Assembly (NCBI GenBank): GCA_016710585.1
Contig: JADJVN010000002.1
Coordinates: 248,001 to 312,000, forward strand
Length of the DNA: 64,000 nucleotides
From: Saprospiraceae bacterium
GTDB taxonomy: Bacteria; Bacteroidota; Bacteroidia; Chitinophagales; Saprospiraceae
Reading direction: 5' to 3'
Positions 52,397 through 62,805 of the stretch are shown here, piece after piece. A program made the position numbers and the translations under genes. The notes under the pieces are model-generated. The model made no database searches. It had not been told where the DNA came from and saw only the letters and a program-made list of their open reading frames with translations. The first letter of the stretch is position 1. Each line of letters begins with the position of its first letter.

Positions 52397-55300
52397 TTAC
52401 TCAACCACCGTAACATCCCCTTTTTCAGTAATTTTTCTACCATCCGTAAGTAGCAAATCCGCTACCCAAACAAAGACAGCTGGATTCACTGCTTTGTCTC
52501 TGAACGTGCCGTCCCATCCATTGTTGACGTCATTGGAAGGGAAGTTTTCACGTTGCCAAATGAGTTCTCCCCATCGGTCGTAGATGCGCAGTCGCTCTAT
52601 GGATTTTATGGCACCATTGTCGAAGATGGTGAAGGCGGTATTTTGTTTGATTTGGCTGTTGGGATGAATGACGTTGGGATAGAATATATTATTTTCTTTG
52701 ATGATGGTGAGGTGTAGATAATGGATGGAATCACATTGATCTTTCGAGATGAATTTTATGAAATAATTTCCTGATGAATCGTAGGTGATTTGATTTACTG
52801 GCCAAGTGTATTTTTTGTTGGATATGATCGTGTCAGTATCATAATATTCTGGATGAATGGTAAGCTTCAGATGTATAGCAGAATCACATTGTTCAGCTGT
52901 TTGAAGGAGGTGAAGATAATCACCTGATTGTGTTAAAATTTTTTGTGTTTCAGGCCAAAAATATTCTTTGCATGCAGAAGCTTCGAGAAAAATTTCTTTG
53001 GATTTTGCAATGTGGAGATCTAATGTGATGCTTGAGTCGCAGCCGTATTGATTGTTGAATTTTTCAGTGATGAGTGTGGAGTTGGTATAAACTTTTCCAT
53101 TGCCATTCCATCGAAGAGAATCACAGGCGCTCAACTTCATATTCGATGGATTCGATCGAATTGCGATATCGTAATGCAGAACTGAATCACATCCATTCAC
53201 ATCAGCCAATCTAAAATCATATCGCCCAGCTCGATCGATCTTTCGTCCTAAGATGGTGATGCTGTCACAGATATCTTTGTTGATAAAATTTTCTTTAGGG
53301 GGAATGATTGTAAGATCTAATGTCGTGATACTATCACATCCTTTTATATTTTTTGTTTCTTGGAAATATCTACCTGACTGTGTATAATTCTTACCATTCC
53401 AATCTATTGCTGCGCAACTTGTCTGCGCAGTAAAAACAGAATCCGATCTATTGATCTTGAGATCTAAGGTAATCATACTGTCACAGCCCAATGCATTCTT
53501 TGTGAGATAGTCATACGTTCCAGAATTGGTATAGACTTTTCCATTCCAGAAATATTGATCACAAGCGCTTTGATTCTCTCTTGATTGTATCAATGCTGTG
53601 ATCTGAAGATTGAGAATGATGACACTGTCGCAATTGAATTGATTGATGGTATCGAACTGATAGATTCCGGATTGTGTCAGGGTTCTACCATTCCACGAGT
53701 AAGGATTGCATGTTGAGATTTTTTGAACAACAGTATCAGAAAAATGGATCTGCAGATCCAAGATTGCAATACTATCACAAGCTACTGCATTCGTGGTTTT
53801 GTATTGATAGATTCCAGATTGTGTGTATTCTGTTCCGTTCCAGGTGTAGCGATTACAAGCTGTTTGTTTTGTGTTTGATTGCGTAGATTTATGGATGGTC
53901 AGATCCAATGTAGTGATGCTATCACAACCAAAACGATTCAATGTGTCAAACTGATAGACGCCTGATTGTGAGATATTCTTACCATTCCAAACGAATGCAT
54001 CACAAGTTGCAATCTTTTGATTGACGAAAACACTGTCTGTAGCTGTAATAAAAATCCTAAAATAAATGCTGTCGCAGCCTTTTGTATTTTTCAGTTTTTG
54101 GATGTATTTGCCCGATTCAGTATAGATAGAATCCTGAAAAACGAATTGATTCCCTTTGCAGATGGCTGCATGAATGGTATCGATTTTTGGCAGATCGATC
54201 GTCCTAAAAATATTGTCTGTATAATCGCATTCCTTTTGGATAAAATCTCCATCATTAAAGTTTCCAGAATTATTCCGCACAGTATTCACCACCATAAAAA
54301 CATCCTTGATATTCTTTGCAGAAAAACGAAATTCTAGATTCTTCAAACTATCACCGCGATAAATTTTTTTATTGCTGTAATAAATGCCAATCAATGCAGC
54401 ACCATTGGTCGGATCACCATTGTAAAACGATATCGCAAGATTGGTATCGGCGATAGCAGAGGCATCGTTGCGATTATACACATCGAAGATGACGAGATAT
54501 TCATCGGTTAAGGGATCATAGTTGATACATTGTATCGCACCAGTGAGACTTGCTGCTGGAACTTTATACATGCCATTGCTATCGAGCAATGATTCTTGCT
54601 GATAGAAATTATTATACTTGCCATTCATGTATGTCGCTTGATTCTTCTGATAGCGCGGTACTGAGAGATCGTCATTGATCTGTAGTGGATTGTAAGCGTA
54701 TTGATTCCAGACGCTTCGTGCTGGGGCCATGGGAGGCTGTCGGGTGGGCCGAAGACGGTGAGGTGGCTTATAGCTGCATCAGGATATTGCGAACAAGGAA
54801 TGCATATAACTGTACTGTTTTTACTTTTATTATTTAAAATAATTGGGTATTCTTGCAAAGTAGGGGAAAAGCAAATTATACTATCAATCATTTTTGGTAT
54901 ATTATTAGTTGCGTTAAAAATTTTTAACGCGGTTTCATCTCTGTATATCAGTTCGTTTATTCCGTCTCCATTCAAATCAAATATAGTCATTCCTGTAGCA
55001 CCAGAAGAATCAGTTGTATTTATTTCCCAAATTTTATTAAGTGAATTCGAAGCATCGAGTTGGTAAGCAGACATATTATTCTTACTTGGTATAAATATGA
55101 ACGGCTTGGTTGAATTATTCAAATTCCCAATTACTGAAGCCCCAATCTCTATATTATTGATCTTAGGATTTATTTTGTCAATTAGAAAGGTTGTATCATT
55201 TTTTAAAGTGTATGCATAAATTAGTGATCTTGGAAATGGACCTGGTGAAGTAATTATTACATCTAATTGACCATCAACATTAATATCACCTACTGTTGTA

Positions 55301-56118
55301 AACCCATCTCTATTTTCTCCATCAATTTTTATATTTATAGCCTTCATGCTATTTCCAATGGTATCGTTAGGATTCGTAATATTAACTTTATATATAGTAT
55401 ACCCGGCAGCCAATTCTAAATTAGTTGTATCATTGTCTAAATTTGCAGCAATAGTGATTGGACTAACAGAGAAATTTGGGATTCTGTCTCTTCCAATACC
55501 ATTAAAACCACCATCTGTGAGTTTTTTGCCATTACTTGCATTAAAAATTTTATTATTAACATAAACTTCTGGTATTCCATCATGATTAAAATCTGCAATA
55601 GCAATTTTATCATTTTCGGGATTTTTTCCATTAATATCTGCATCTGCATTTGAAGCCCAAACAAGCGTTCCTTTTGAGTTGTAGCATAAAATTTTACCAC
55701 TTAAATTGACAGGAATTGATGGATGTTTTTGTGCTTTATGAAGTACTTCTGGAATCCCATCATCATCAATATCTGCTATTGCAATATTCGTTTCGTAAAA
55801 AAAACTATAATAAGGTAACTTTATCTTCCATTTTGTTAAACCTGTTTGTGAATCAATGATATTTAACTCTAAATCAGTCGTTGAAAATGAAATTAATTCA
55901 GGAATACAATCATTGTTAAAATCACAAGATATAACATTACTTCCTGTCCAGACATCAGCTTTACTTTCAAATTTTTTTTCAATTATTATTTTATTTTGAA
56001 CAAATTTTTTAGTGGAATAGCAAAGACTTGAATCAATGGAATTACAACTTCTATTTTGACTTATTCCATCTAGAACAAATGCCACTATTAATACAAAAAC
56101 AAGAGTTGATTTTTTCAA
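52397..56118 (-). CDS. Large T9SS type B protein, FG-GAP and Cys-repeat (frameshifted)
   Basis: The locus encodes about 1240 residues in two frames. The upstream frame (56118 to 54625) has a signal peptide and an FG-GAP/VCBS-like propeller with DIDDDGIPEV, DFNHDGIPEV and DLNGDGINEL calcium loops. It ends in the family sequence at DAAISHLTVFGPPDS and then turns into unrelated residues. The downstream frame starts MAPARSVWNQYAYNPLQIND and ends at 52397. One added C in the run at 54731-54733 (minus strand CTCCC) joins them. The centre carries about ten repeats of about 45 residues with the pattern ACDxYxWNGKxYxxSGxY...GCDSI. The end is a gliding-motility-type C-terminal domain (LRIYDRWGELIWQRENF, DGTFRDKAVNPAVFVWVADL), a type B T9SS signal usually handled by a PorP/SprF protein. 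Confidence 0.85.
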
Positions 56119-56371
56119 ATTTGACTATTTGTCTTTGGATAATTTTGTAAGTAATTATGAATTTTAAGTTTTATTTCCATAGGTAATGTGTTTTATTTTA
56201 GTTTGATAGTGCAATCTAAAAATATAAGTTGAATTTTTCTAGTGAATTTTCATATATTTTTCAAATCAAATTGTATTGAAATGGCTTATAGACTTTTAGG
56301 AAAGAATATTTTACTAACTTGGTTTATATTTAGACTAAATCCTCCATTGAAAGACAATTGTCAGAATCACG

Positions 56372-56490
56372 GATTAAACGGATTATTGGATTTCGCAGAT
56401 TGGGAGTTGCGTGAAGTAATAGCCAAGCTAAAATATTTCGTCGCTTACTTGGCAAATAACCCACCTAAATCCTCCCTTGAAAATGGAGGA
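56372..56490. repeat. About 120-bp repeat shared with 52042-52168
   Basis: Both copies contain GGATTTCGCAGATTGGGAGT, ATTTCGTCGCTTA and the hairpin core CCTCCCTTGAAAATGGAGG, in the same orientation. They lie on either side of the gene at 52397-56118. Confidence 0.8.
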
Positions 56491-56554
56491 CTTTATTTCT
56501 ACTATAATTTCAAATTCATAATCACATTAGATAATCAACCAATTCTCACATTAA

Positions 56555-56623
56555 ACATGTCACCCCTCTGGGGTTCCTAATTGCTATTTGAATTTTTCTA
56601 TTGACATGTCGCTCCTCTGGAGC
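56555..56623. repeat. Two related small hairpins after ACATGTC
   Basis: ACATGTC followed by ACCCC-TCT-GGGGT (56562-56574), and 49 bases later ACATGTC followed by GCTCC-TCT-GGAGC (56611-56623). The stems differ at two base pairs and each stays complementary. Confidence 0.75.
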
Positions 56624-56847
56624 TATTTGAAAAACCATTTGCAGATTTGCACATTTTCAAATTTGCAAATTAATTATCACATTCTCTCATTAACTAATTA
56701 TCACATTAATCGATTTGTTAATATTAAGTTAATACACTTCAATCGCAACTTCTTCATAAGCTTCAAATTCGCTAAAGCAGCATATTAAAATTATCTTAGT
56801 ATATTATAAAAATGAGAATTACTGAGTTACATATTAAAAAAAAATCG

Positions 56848-56855
56848 TACATTTG
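56848..56855 (+). promoter_or_regulatory. -7 promoter element for the OmpA protein
   Basis: TACATTTG matches TAnnTTTG and lies 25 bases before the ATG at 56880. Confidence 0.5.
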
Positions 56856-56879
56856 CCAATTAGTGTAAAAAATAAAGTT

Positions 56880-58403
56880 ATGAACCGATATACCATTGTC
56901 GTCCTTATTTTGTTGGCGGTTCCAACTATAATGAGCGCTCAGTTTTATGATTTTAAGCATGGAATTGTTGCCCGTAAGACTTTGATGGATTATAATACTT
57001 TTAGAGGAAAAAGTACCACAGCCTTCAAGGAATATAGGAATGGATTTGAATTAGCATATATTCGCAATTTTGCCCAAAATCTGAGTTTGTCGATTCCAGT
57101 AGGAGCAGCTGTTTATCAAGATTCATTGGTGAATTGCTCCAAGACACCATACACTTATGTTGGAGCTCAAGGGAAATATGGAATTTACAATCCAACTAGA
57201 TGGATCATGCCATATGTACTTGGCGGAGTCAATGTCATCTTACCAAAGGAAAAAGATTTGGCTGTAGAAGTTCCACTGGGTATTGGTGCGGCTTTTAAAG
57301 TTCATCCTCAAGTTTATTTAAACTGGCAGTCAGATTACCGGCTTTCGGTCTCGAATTGGGAGACACATTTACAGCATTCATTTGGCTTTATCTACATGCT
57401 TGGAAATAAAAAAATGGACAAAAAAACTGAAGCTCAAATGATGAAACCTGACTCTGATGGTGATGGCATTCCAGACGAATTGGATTTATGTCCAAGTCAA
57501 GCAGGATTGGCAAAATTTTCAGGATGTCCAGATACAGATGGAGATGGGATAGAAGATAATAAAGATAGTTGTCCAGAACTTAAAGGATTGAAAGAATTAA
57601 ATGGTTGCCCTGATAGCGATGGAGATGGTGTATCTGATAATGAGGATGAATGTCCTAATGTAAAGGGAACATTGTCCAATAAGGGTTGTCCAGATTCTGA
57701 TATTGATGGCGATGGTGTGCCAGATAAGTCAGACCATTGTCCAGATAAAGCTGGGTTAGTAAATCTTTTTGGTTGTCCAGATAGTGACGGTGATGGAATT
57801 TCTGACAAGGATGACAGATGTCCAAATACGCCTGGAACAAAAGCCAAAGGCGGCTGTCCAGATAGTAAAAAGGATGCTGATAATGATGGCATCGATGACG
57901 AACAAGACGAGTGTCCTTTTACAGCTGGTTTAATACAATACAAAGGTTGTCCAGATACAGATGGTGATGGTATCCAAGATAAACTGGATTCGTGTCCAAA
58001 TAGTCCAGGGCCAGAGTCAAATAAAGGCTGTCCAGTAATAGAAAAGGAAGATAGAGAAGTGTTGGATTTTGCCATGAGAGCTGTTCAGTTTGACTTAGGT
58101 AAGGCTACATTGAAGAATGAATCTTTCTCGATATTGGATAAAATAGGCAAGGTCATGCGCAAATACGATGCTTATAATTTGGCTATCGGCGGCCATACAG
58201 ACAATACAGGAAGTCCCGCCTTCAATCTCAATCTATCTGAGAAAAGGGCTAAGGTATGTTATGAATACCTTATATCTAGGGGCATTGATCCATCGAGACT
58301 GAGTTATACTGGATATGGTGCAACAAAACCGATTTCAGAAAATAGGACAGAAAACGGTAGGTATCTGAATAGAAGAACTGAATTCAATCTTGTACCAAGA
58401 TAA
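56880..58403 (+). CDS. OmpA-family protein with thrombospondin type 3 repeats
   Basis: A 507-residue outer-membrane protein from the ATG at 56880, which begins a signal peptide (MNRYTIVVLILLAVPTIMSAQ). The frame also opens at 56853, but the -7 element overlaps that point. About residues 20-180 form a beta-barrel-like domain. Residues about 187-385 are calcium-binding TSP3 repeats (DSDGDGIPDELDLCP and seven or so relatives). The last 110 residues are an OmpA domain (IGGHTDNTGSPAFNLNLSEK, RLSYTGYGATKPIS) that binds peptidoglycan. Its role is to tie the outer membrane to the cell wall. Confidence 0.93.
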   Translation: MNRYTIVVLILLAVPTIMSAQFYDFKHGIVARKTLMDYNTFRGKSTTAFKEYRNGFELAYIRNFAQNLSLSIPVGAAVYQDSLVNCSKTPYTYVGAQGKYGIYNPTRWIMPYVLGGVNVILPKEKDLAVEVPLGIGAAFKVHPQVYLNWQSDYRLSVSNWETHLQHSFGFIYMLGNKKMDKKTEAQMMKPDSDGDGIPDELDLCPSQAGLAKFSGCPDTDGDGIEDNKDSCPELKGLKELNGCPDSDGDGVSDNEDECPNVKGTLSNKGCPDSDIDGDGVPDKSDHCPDKAGLVNLFGCPDSDGDGISDKDDRCPNTPGTKAKGGCPDSKKDADNDGIDDEQDECPFTAGLIQYKGCPDTDGDGIQDKLDSCPNSPGPESNKGCPVIEKEDREVLDFAMRAVQFDLGKATLKNESFSILDKIGKVMRKYDAYNLAIGGHTDNTGSPAFNLNLSEKRAKVCYEYLISRGIDPSRLSYTGYGATKPISENRTENGRYLNRRTEFNLVPR

Positions 58404-58426
58404 AAAAATATAAGAATTTTACTTTA

Positions 58427-58457
58427 AAAGGGCTTTTCATTGTGGAAAGCCCTTTTT
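58427..58457 (+). terminator. Intrinsic terminator after the OmpA gene
   Basis: AAAAGGGCTTT pairs with AAAGCCCTTTT around an eight- to ten-base loop, 24 bases after the stop at 58403, and runs into T. Confidence 0.9.
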
Positions 58458-58492
58458 TATTTCAATTGGTGTTTTTATTGTACTTTGGACTT

Positions 58493-58500
58493 ATATTTGC
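58493..58500 (+). promoter_or_regulatory. Promoter of the efp-accB-accC operon
   Basis: TATATTTG is an exact -7 element. A TTG at 58467-58469 lies 23 bases upstream as a possible -33 element. The efp ATG is 28 bases downstream. Confidence 0.55.
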
Positions 58501-58527
58501 AGAAATTTTTAAAAAAAATAAAGAAAA

Positions 58528-59091
58528 ATGGCAAATACATCAGACATTAGGAATGGTATGTGTATAGATTATAACAATGATATTTACGTTATCGTTGAAT
58601 TTCAACATGTCAAACCTGGAAAAGGAAATGCCTTCGTAAGAACTAAGTTAAAGAGTATGACTACTGGTAGGACAAACGAGAATACTTGGGTCGCTGGTCA
58701 TACTTTAAATGAAGTAAGAGTAGAGAGAAGAAAATTTCAATACCTTTATAAGGATGAAGCTGGATTTAATTTTATGAATACTGAGACTTTTGACCAAATC
58801 TCAGTTTCCGATAAAATGATAGAAAATGGAGAGTTCCTTAAAGAAGGAATGGAGATAGAAATCATCTTTCATGCAGAAAAAGATTTACCATTAACAGCAG
58901 AATTGCCACAACATGTGTATCTTACCGTGACTTATACAGAACCTGGCTTTAAAGGAAATACTGCAACGAATGCAATGAAAAATGCAACCTTAGAGACAGG
59001 CGCAGTTATTAAAGTTCCACTTTTTATAGAAGAAGGGGAATTATTGAAGATCGATACAAGAACCGGTGAATATTTAGAAAGAGCAAAATAA
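58528..59091 (+). CDS. efp: Elongation factor P
   Basis: A 187-residue three-domain protein that binds ribosomes stalled on polyproline and promotes peptide bond formation. Marks: NTSDIRNGMCIDYNNDIYVI at the start, the tip loop VKPGKGNAFVRTKLKSMTTG with a lysine at the site that is modified in other bacteria, and ATNAMKNATLETGAVIKVPL with GELLKIDTRTGEYLERAK at the end. It is followed after six bases by accB and then accC, an arrangement seen in many Bacteroidota. Confidence 0.97.
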   Translation: MANTSDIRNGMCIDYNNDIYVIVEFQHVKPGKGNAFVRTKLKSMTTGRTNENTWVAGHTLNEVRVERRKFQYLYKDEAGFNFMNTETFDQISVSDKMIENGEFLKEGMEIEIIFHAEKDLPLTAELPQHVYLTVTYTEPGFKGNTATNAMKNATLETGAVIKVPLFIEEGELLKIDTRTGEYLERAK

Positions 59092-59097
59092 AAACCA

Positions 59098-59598
59098 ATG
59101 AATTTTAAAGAATTACAGGAACTCATCAGAATGGTATCCAAGTCGGATCTTTCTGTTTTCAAATTCAAGGATGCTGAGGTGGAACTTACCATCAAGACTG
59201 GTAAAGAAACAAAAGTCATTGAATCTTCTTCATCGCCATACCAGCTCCCGATTCAATATTCTACACAGCAGATGGTGCCTGCTATCATTGAAGCTCCTAG
59301 GCCAGAGCCAACTGTGGCACAAGCTGCTACTTCAGTGACTGAATCACAACCAGCTGGCAATTATTTGCAGATCAAATCACCAATGGTAGGCACTTTTTAT
59401 AGAGCCGCTGGTCCTGATAAGCAACCGTATGTCCAGATTGGAGATTCTGTTGAAATCGGCAAAACGGTTTGCATGATAGAAGCGATGAAACTGTTTAATG
59501 AGATCGAATCAGAAGTAAAAGGGACTATTGTAAAAGTTATGGTTGAAGATGCTACTCCTGTAGAATACGATCAAGTTTTATTTTTAGTTCAAGCTTAA
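59098..59598 (+). CDS. accB: Biotin carboxyl carrier protein of acetyl-CoA carboxylase
   Basis: A 166-residue protein with an N-terminal helical dimer segment (NFKELQELIRMVSKSDLSVF), a Pro/Ala-rich linker (about 55-90) and a C-terminal biotinyl domain (about 90-166). The biotin-accepting lysine lies in CMIEAMKLFNEIESE, the canonical EAMK motif. It carries carboxybiotin from AccC to the carboxyltransferase for malonyl-CoA synthesis. It sits between efp and accC with short gaps (6 and 11 bp), as part of one operon. Confidence 0.97.
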   Translation: MNFKELQELIRMVSKSDLSVFKFKDAEVELTIKTGKETKVIESSSSPYQLPIQYSTQQMVPAIIEAPRPEPTVAQAATSVTESQPAGNYLQIKSPMVGTFYRAAGPDKQPYVQIGDSVEIGKTVCMIEAMKLFNEIESEVKGTIVKVMVEDATPVEYDQVLFLVQA

Positions 59599-59609
59599 GC
59601 TATAACAAT

Positions 59610-60959
59610 ATGTTTCAAAAAATATTAATTGCCAACCGAGGCGAAATTGCGCTTAGGATTATACGGACTTGTAAAGAAATGGGCATTAAGACCGTGGCTA
59701 TTTATAGTACAGCGGATAGAGAGAGTCTTCATGTACGCTTTGCAGATGAAGCTGTTTGTATTGGCCCAGCTGCTAGTTCTCAGTCCTATTTAAGCATCCC
59801 TAAAATTATGGCAGCTGTTGAAATAACCAATGCTGATGCAGTGCATCCCGGCTATGGTTTTCTAGCTGAGAATGCCGAGTTTGCTGAGATTTGTACAGAA
59901 TATGGTATAAAATTTATAGGCCCAACCCCGGATCAAATCCGAAAGATGGGTGATAAAATTACTGCAAAAGAGACTATGATCAAAGCTGGTGTTCCAGTTG
60001 TGCCAGGTTCAGGAGGTCTTTTGCAAGATTTAGCTACAGGACATAAAATAGCTAATGAGATAGGCTATCCGATAATCTTGAAAGCAACTGCTGGAGGGGG
60101 AGGAAGAGGTATGCGTATTGTCCGCAATGAAGAGGAATTTGAAGATTTGTGGAATATTGCACGAACGGAAGCAAAGGCTGCTTTTTCAAATGATGGCATG
60201 TATATTGAAAAATATATCGAGGAACCACGACATATTGAATTCCAAATCGTAGGTGATCAATTTGGAAAAGTGGTACATCTCTCCGAAAGAGATTGCTCCA
60301 TACAACGTCGACATCAAAAACTTGTAGAGGAAAGCCCTTCACCATTTATGACTCCAGAATTGAGAGAAAAAATGGGAAATGCAGCTATTGCAGCAGGTGA
60401 GGCTATCAACTATGAAGGGGTAGGGACGATAGAGTTTCTTGTAGATAAATATCGGAATTTTTATTTCATGGAAATGAATACAAGAATTCAAGTAGAGCAT
60501 CCCGTTACCGAGGAAGTAATCGATCATGATTTGATCAAAGAACAAATAAAAGTAGCTGCTGGAATTCCTATTTCAGGAAAGAATTATTACCCCAATCTAC
60601 ATGCTATCGAAGTAAGCATAAATGCTGAAGATGTGTATGCTGATTTTCGTCCCAGTCCAGGAAAAATAACTTCACTTCACACTTCAAAAGGTCATGGCGT
60701 ACGTGTAGATACTCATGTTTATGCAGGATATACTGTTCCTCCATATTATGACTCCATGATTGCAAAATTAATTTGCAAGGCTCAGACCCGAGAGGAGTGT
60801 ATTACTAAAATGGAAAGAGCATTGGATGAATTTATTGTAGAGGGAGTAAAAACCACTTTGCCATTTCATAAGCTCTTGATGAAAAATGAAGATTTTAGAA
60901 AAGGGAATTTTCATACTGGGTTTTTGAATACTTTCAATATGGGAAAACCAAACGAATAA
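59610..60959 (+). CDS. accC: Biotin carboxylase subunit of acetyl-CoA carboxylase
   Basis: A 449-residue ATP-grasp enzyme that carboxylates biotin on AccB using ATP and bicarbonate. Marks: KILIANRGEIALRIIRTCKE at the start, HPGYGFLAENAEFAEIC, the glycine-rich ATP loop KATAGGGGRGMRIVRNEEEF, HLSERDCSIQRRHQKLVEE and YFMEMNTRIQVEHPVTEEV. It is last in the efp-accB-accC operon, 22 bp before a TTG-started exporter gene. Confidence 0.97.
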   Translation: MFQKILIANRGEIALRIIRTCKEMGIKTVAIYSTADRESLHVRFADEAVCIGPAASSQSYLSIPKIMAAVEITNADAVHPGYGFLAENAEFAEICTEYGIKFIGPTPDQIRKMGDKITAKETMIKAGVPVVPGSGGLLQDLATGHKIANEIGYPIILKATAGGGGRGMRIVRNEEEFEDLWNIARTEAKAAFSNDGMYIEKYIEEPRHIEFQIVGDQFGKVVHLSERDCSIQRRHQKLVEESPSPFMTPELREKMGNAAIAAGEAINYEGVGTIEFLVDKYRNFYFMEMNTRIQVEHPVTEEVIDHDLIKEQIKVAAGIPISGKNYYPNLHAIEVSINAEDVYADFRPSPGKITSLHTSKGHGVRVDTHVYAGYTVPPYYDSMIAKLICKAQTREECITKMERALDEFIVEGVKTTLPFHKLLMKNEDFRKGNFHTGFLNTFNMGKPNE

Positions 60960-60981
60960 AATTATTTTCTGAAAATAAGCA

Positions 60982-62805
60982 TTGAATTTATTTTTTAGAT
61001 ATATAAGTCAGGTCAAGAATTACAAGAAAAATGTGATTCTATACATGATAAGTTACTTTCTCACCGCAATATTTACAGTGGTCAGTATTCCTGTAATAAT
61101 ACCATTATTCGATATGCTTTTTCAAAAAGAAATTTGCATAGAGAATCAGCCCGCTCATTTATATTCGATAGCCGATCACATTCAAAATATTAAATATCAA
61201 TTCTCAAGTTGGATAGCTTCAACTGATCGAAAAAATGCCATTAGTTTGGTTTGTGTTATTGTGATTGGTGTTTTCTTTTTAAAGAATTTATTTCGCTATT
61301 CTGGTATCTATTTTATCACTCCTGTGAAAGCAGGGATACTAAGAGAGACTAGATCAAATTTATTTCAAAAATATTTGAGATTGCCGTTATCTTATTTTTC
61401 TGAAGAAAGAAAAGGAGATTTGATTTCACGAATGACATCGGACGTTGCTGAAGTGGAATCCACTTTATTATCAACTTTAGAATCGCTGGTGAAAGACCCG
61501 CTAATCATAATTGGATCCATATCATTTATGCTTTATACGAGTGCAAAGCTTACCTTATTTGTGGTGATTCTTTTATTTATTACTGCTTTTATCATTGGTG
61601 GGATATCTAGGTCTTTAAAGAGGAGAGCATTTCAAGCTCAAGCTGAATTTGGAGAATTGGTGTCTATTCAAGAAGAAGCATTGGGAGGAATAAGAGTAAT
61701 CAAAGCATTTGGAAGCGAGCCATATATTAAAGATCGATTTCTAGGTATTTTGGATAAGTATAAAAACTTAATTATCAATATCAATAGAAGAAGAGAGATG
61801 GCACCACCATTGTCTGAATTTCTTGGTATAGTAGTAGTAGCTATTTTACTTTGGTATGGTGCGACATTGGTATTTTCTGATCAAATAAAAGGGGCTAGTT
61901 TTCTAGCATTCATCTATGCTTTCTTTAATGTCATCGAACCATCTAAAACATTATCAGCTACTTATTTTAATATTCAAAAAGGAATGGCAGCGCTTGAACG
62001 AATAGAGCAAGTGATGCAAGTTAAAGAGACCATCCAAGATGATCCCAATGCTATTTCGAAAACTGAATTGGTTTCTAAAATTTCTTTCCAAGATGTTTGT
62101 TTCACCTATCCGAATACACAAACACAAGTACTCAATTCAATAAATTTTGATGTCAATAAAGGGGAGACAATAGCTCTTGTAGGAAGTTCAGGATCTGGAA
62201 AAACTACTATCGTTGATGTGTTGGCAAGATTTTATGATGTTAATTCAGGAAAGGTAGAAATTGATGGTATAGACATAAGGAAAATTAAAATGCCAGACTT
62301 GCGAAAGTTAATAGGCATCGTGACTCAAGAAGCGATATTATTTAATGATACTATTAAAAATAATATTCTGTGCGGAATGCCTGATCAGGGTGACGAAAAA
62401 ATATGGGAAGCTTTAGAGTTGGCATATGCTGCAGATTTTGTCAGAGAAACTAATGAGCAATTAGCTCATGTCATCGGAGATCGAGGTGTGAAGCTCAGCG
62501 GAGGTCAAAGACAACGATTGACCATTGCTAGAGCGATGTACAGAAATCCACCGATTATGATTCTTGATGAAGCAACTTCAGCACTAGATTCAGCTTCTGA
62601 AAAAATAGTGCAACAGGCGATGAACAAGGTGTTAGAAAATCGGACAGCTATCGTCATCGCACATCGACTTTCTACAATTAAAAATTCTGATAAAATCATC
62701 GTTTTAAAAGAAGGAAACATTGTGGAAAGCGGAAAACATGAAGATTTAATTGAAAAGCAAGGAGAATATTATAACTTTGTACAACTACAAACATTTGAGT
62801 CATGA
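60982..62805 (+). CDS. ABC exporter, MsbA/lipid flippase-like
   Basis: A 607-residue half-transporter with an N-terminal six-helix domain (about 15-330) and a C-terminal ATPase (about 365-600). Nucleotide-binding marks: Walker A LVGSSGSGKTTIVDV, Q-loop GIVTQEAILFND, signature KLSGGQRQRLTIARAMYRN, Walker B IMILDEATSALDSASEK and switch histidine VIAHRLSTI. The sequence resembles MsbA-type lipid A/lipid exporters. The start is a TTG at 60982 (MNLFFRYISQVKNYKKNVIL); no ATG occurs before the first membrane helix except at residue 22. It overlaps the next gene by four bases and may be transcribed from the acc operon. Confidence 0.9.
   Translation: MNLFFRYISQVKNYKKNVILYMISYFLTAIFTVVSIPVIIPLFDMLFQKEICIENQPAHLYSIADHIQNIKYQFSSWIASTDRKNAISLVCVIVIGVFFLKNLFRYSGIYFITPVKAGILRETRSNLFQKYLRLPLSYFSEERKGDLISRMTSDVAEVESTLLSTLESLVKDPLIIIGSISFMLYTSAKLTLFVVILLFITAFIIGGISRSLKRRAFQAQAEFGELVSIQEEALGGIRVIKAFGSEPYIKDRFLGILDKYKNLIININRRREMAPPLSEFLGIVVVAILLWYGATLVFSDQIKGASFLAFIYAFFNVIEPSKTLSATYFNIQKGMAALERIEQVMQVKETIQDDPNAISKTELVSKISFQDVCFTYPNTQTQVLNSINFDVNKGETIALVGSSGSGKTTIVDVLARFYDVNSGKVEIDGIDIRKIKMPDLRKLIGIVTQEAILFNDTIKNNILCGMPDQGDEKIWEALELAYAADFVRETNEQLAHVIGDRGVKLSGGQRQRLTIARAMYRNPPIMILDEATSALDSASEKIVQQAMNKVLENRTAIVIAHRLSTIKNSDKIIVLKEGNIVESGKHEDLIEKQGEYYNFVQLQTFES

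Larger units (their letters stand above)
56119..56847. other. Intergenic region with the same dispersed repeats
   Basis: About 730 bases without a gene upstream of the type B protein. 56338-56490 repeats the block near 52042-52168, including a TCCTCC/GGAGGA hairpin (56470-56490). Two further hairpins (56562-56574 and 56611-56623) and a TTTGCAGATTTGCACA segment near 56637 follow. Short frames at 56242-56788 are repeat effects. Confidence 0.65.

Noticed and set aside
57497..58075. A 192-codon open frame antisense to the OmpA/TSP3 gene
   Set aside because: It mirrors the repeated aspartate/glycine codons of the TSP3 region and has a low-complexity Ser/Pro/Gly product; the sense gene has clear domains.
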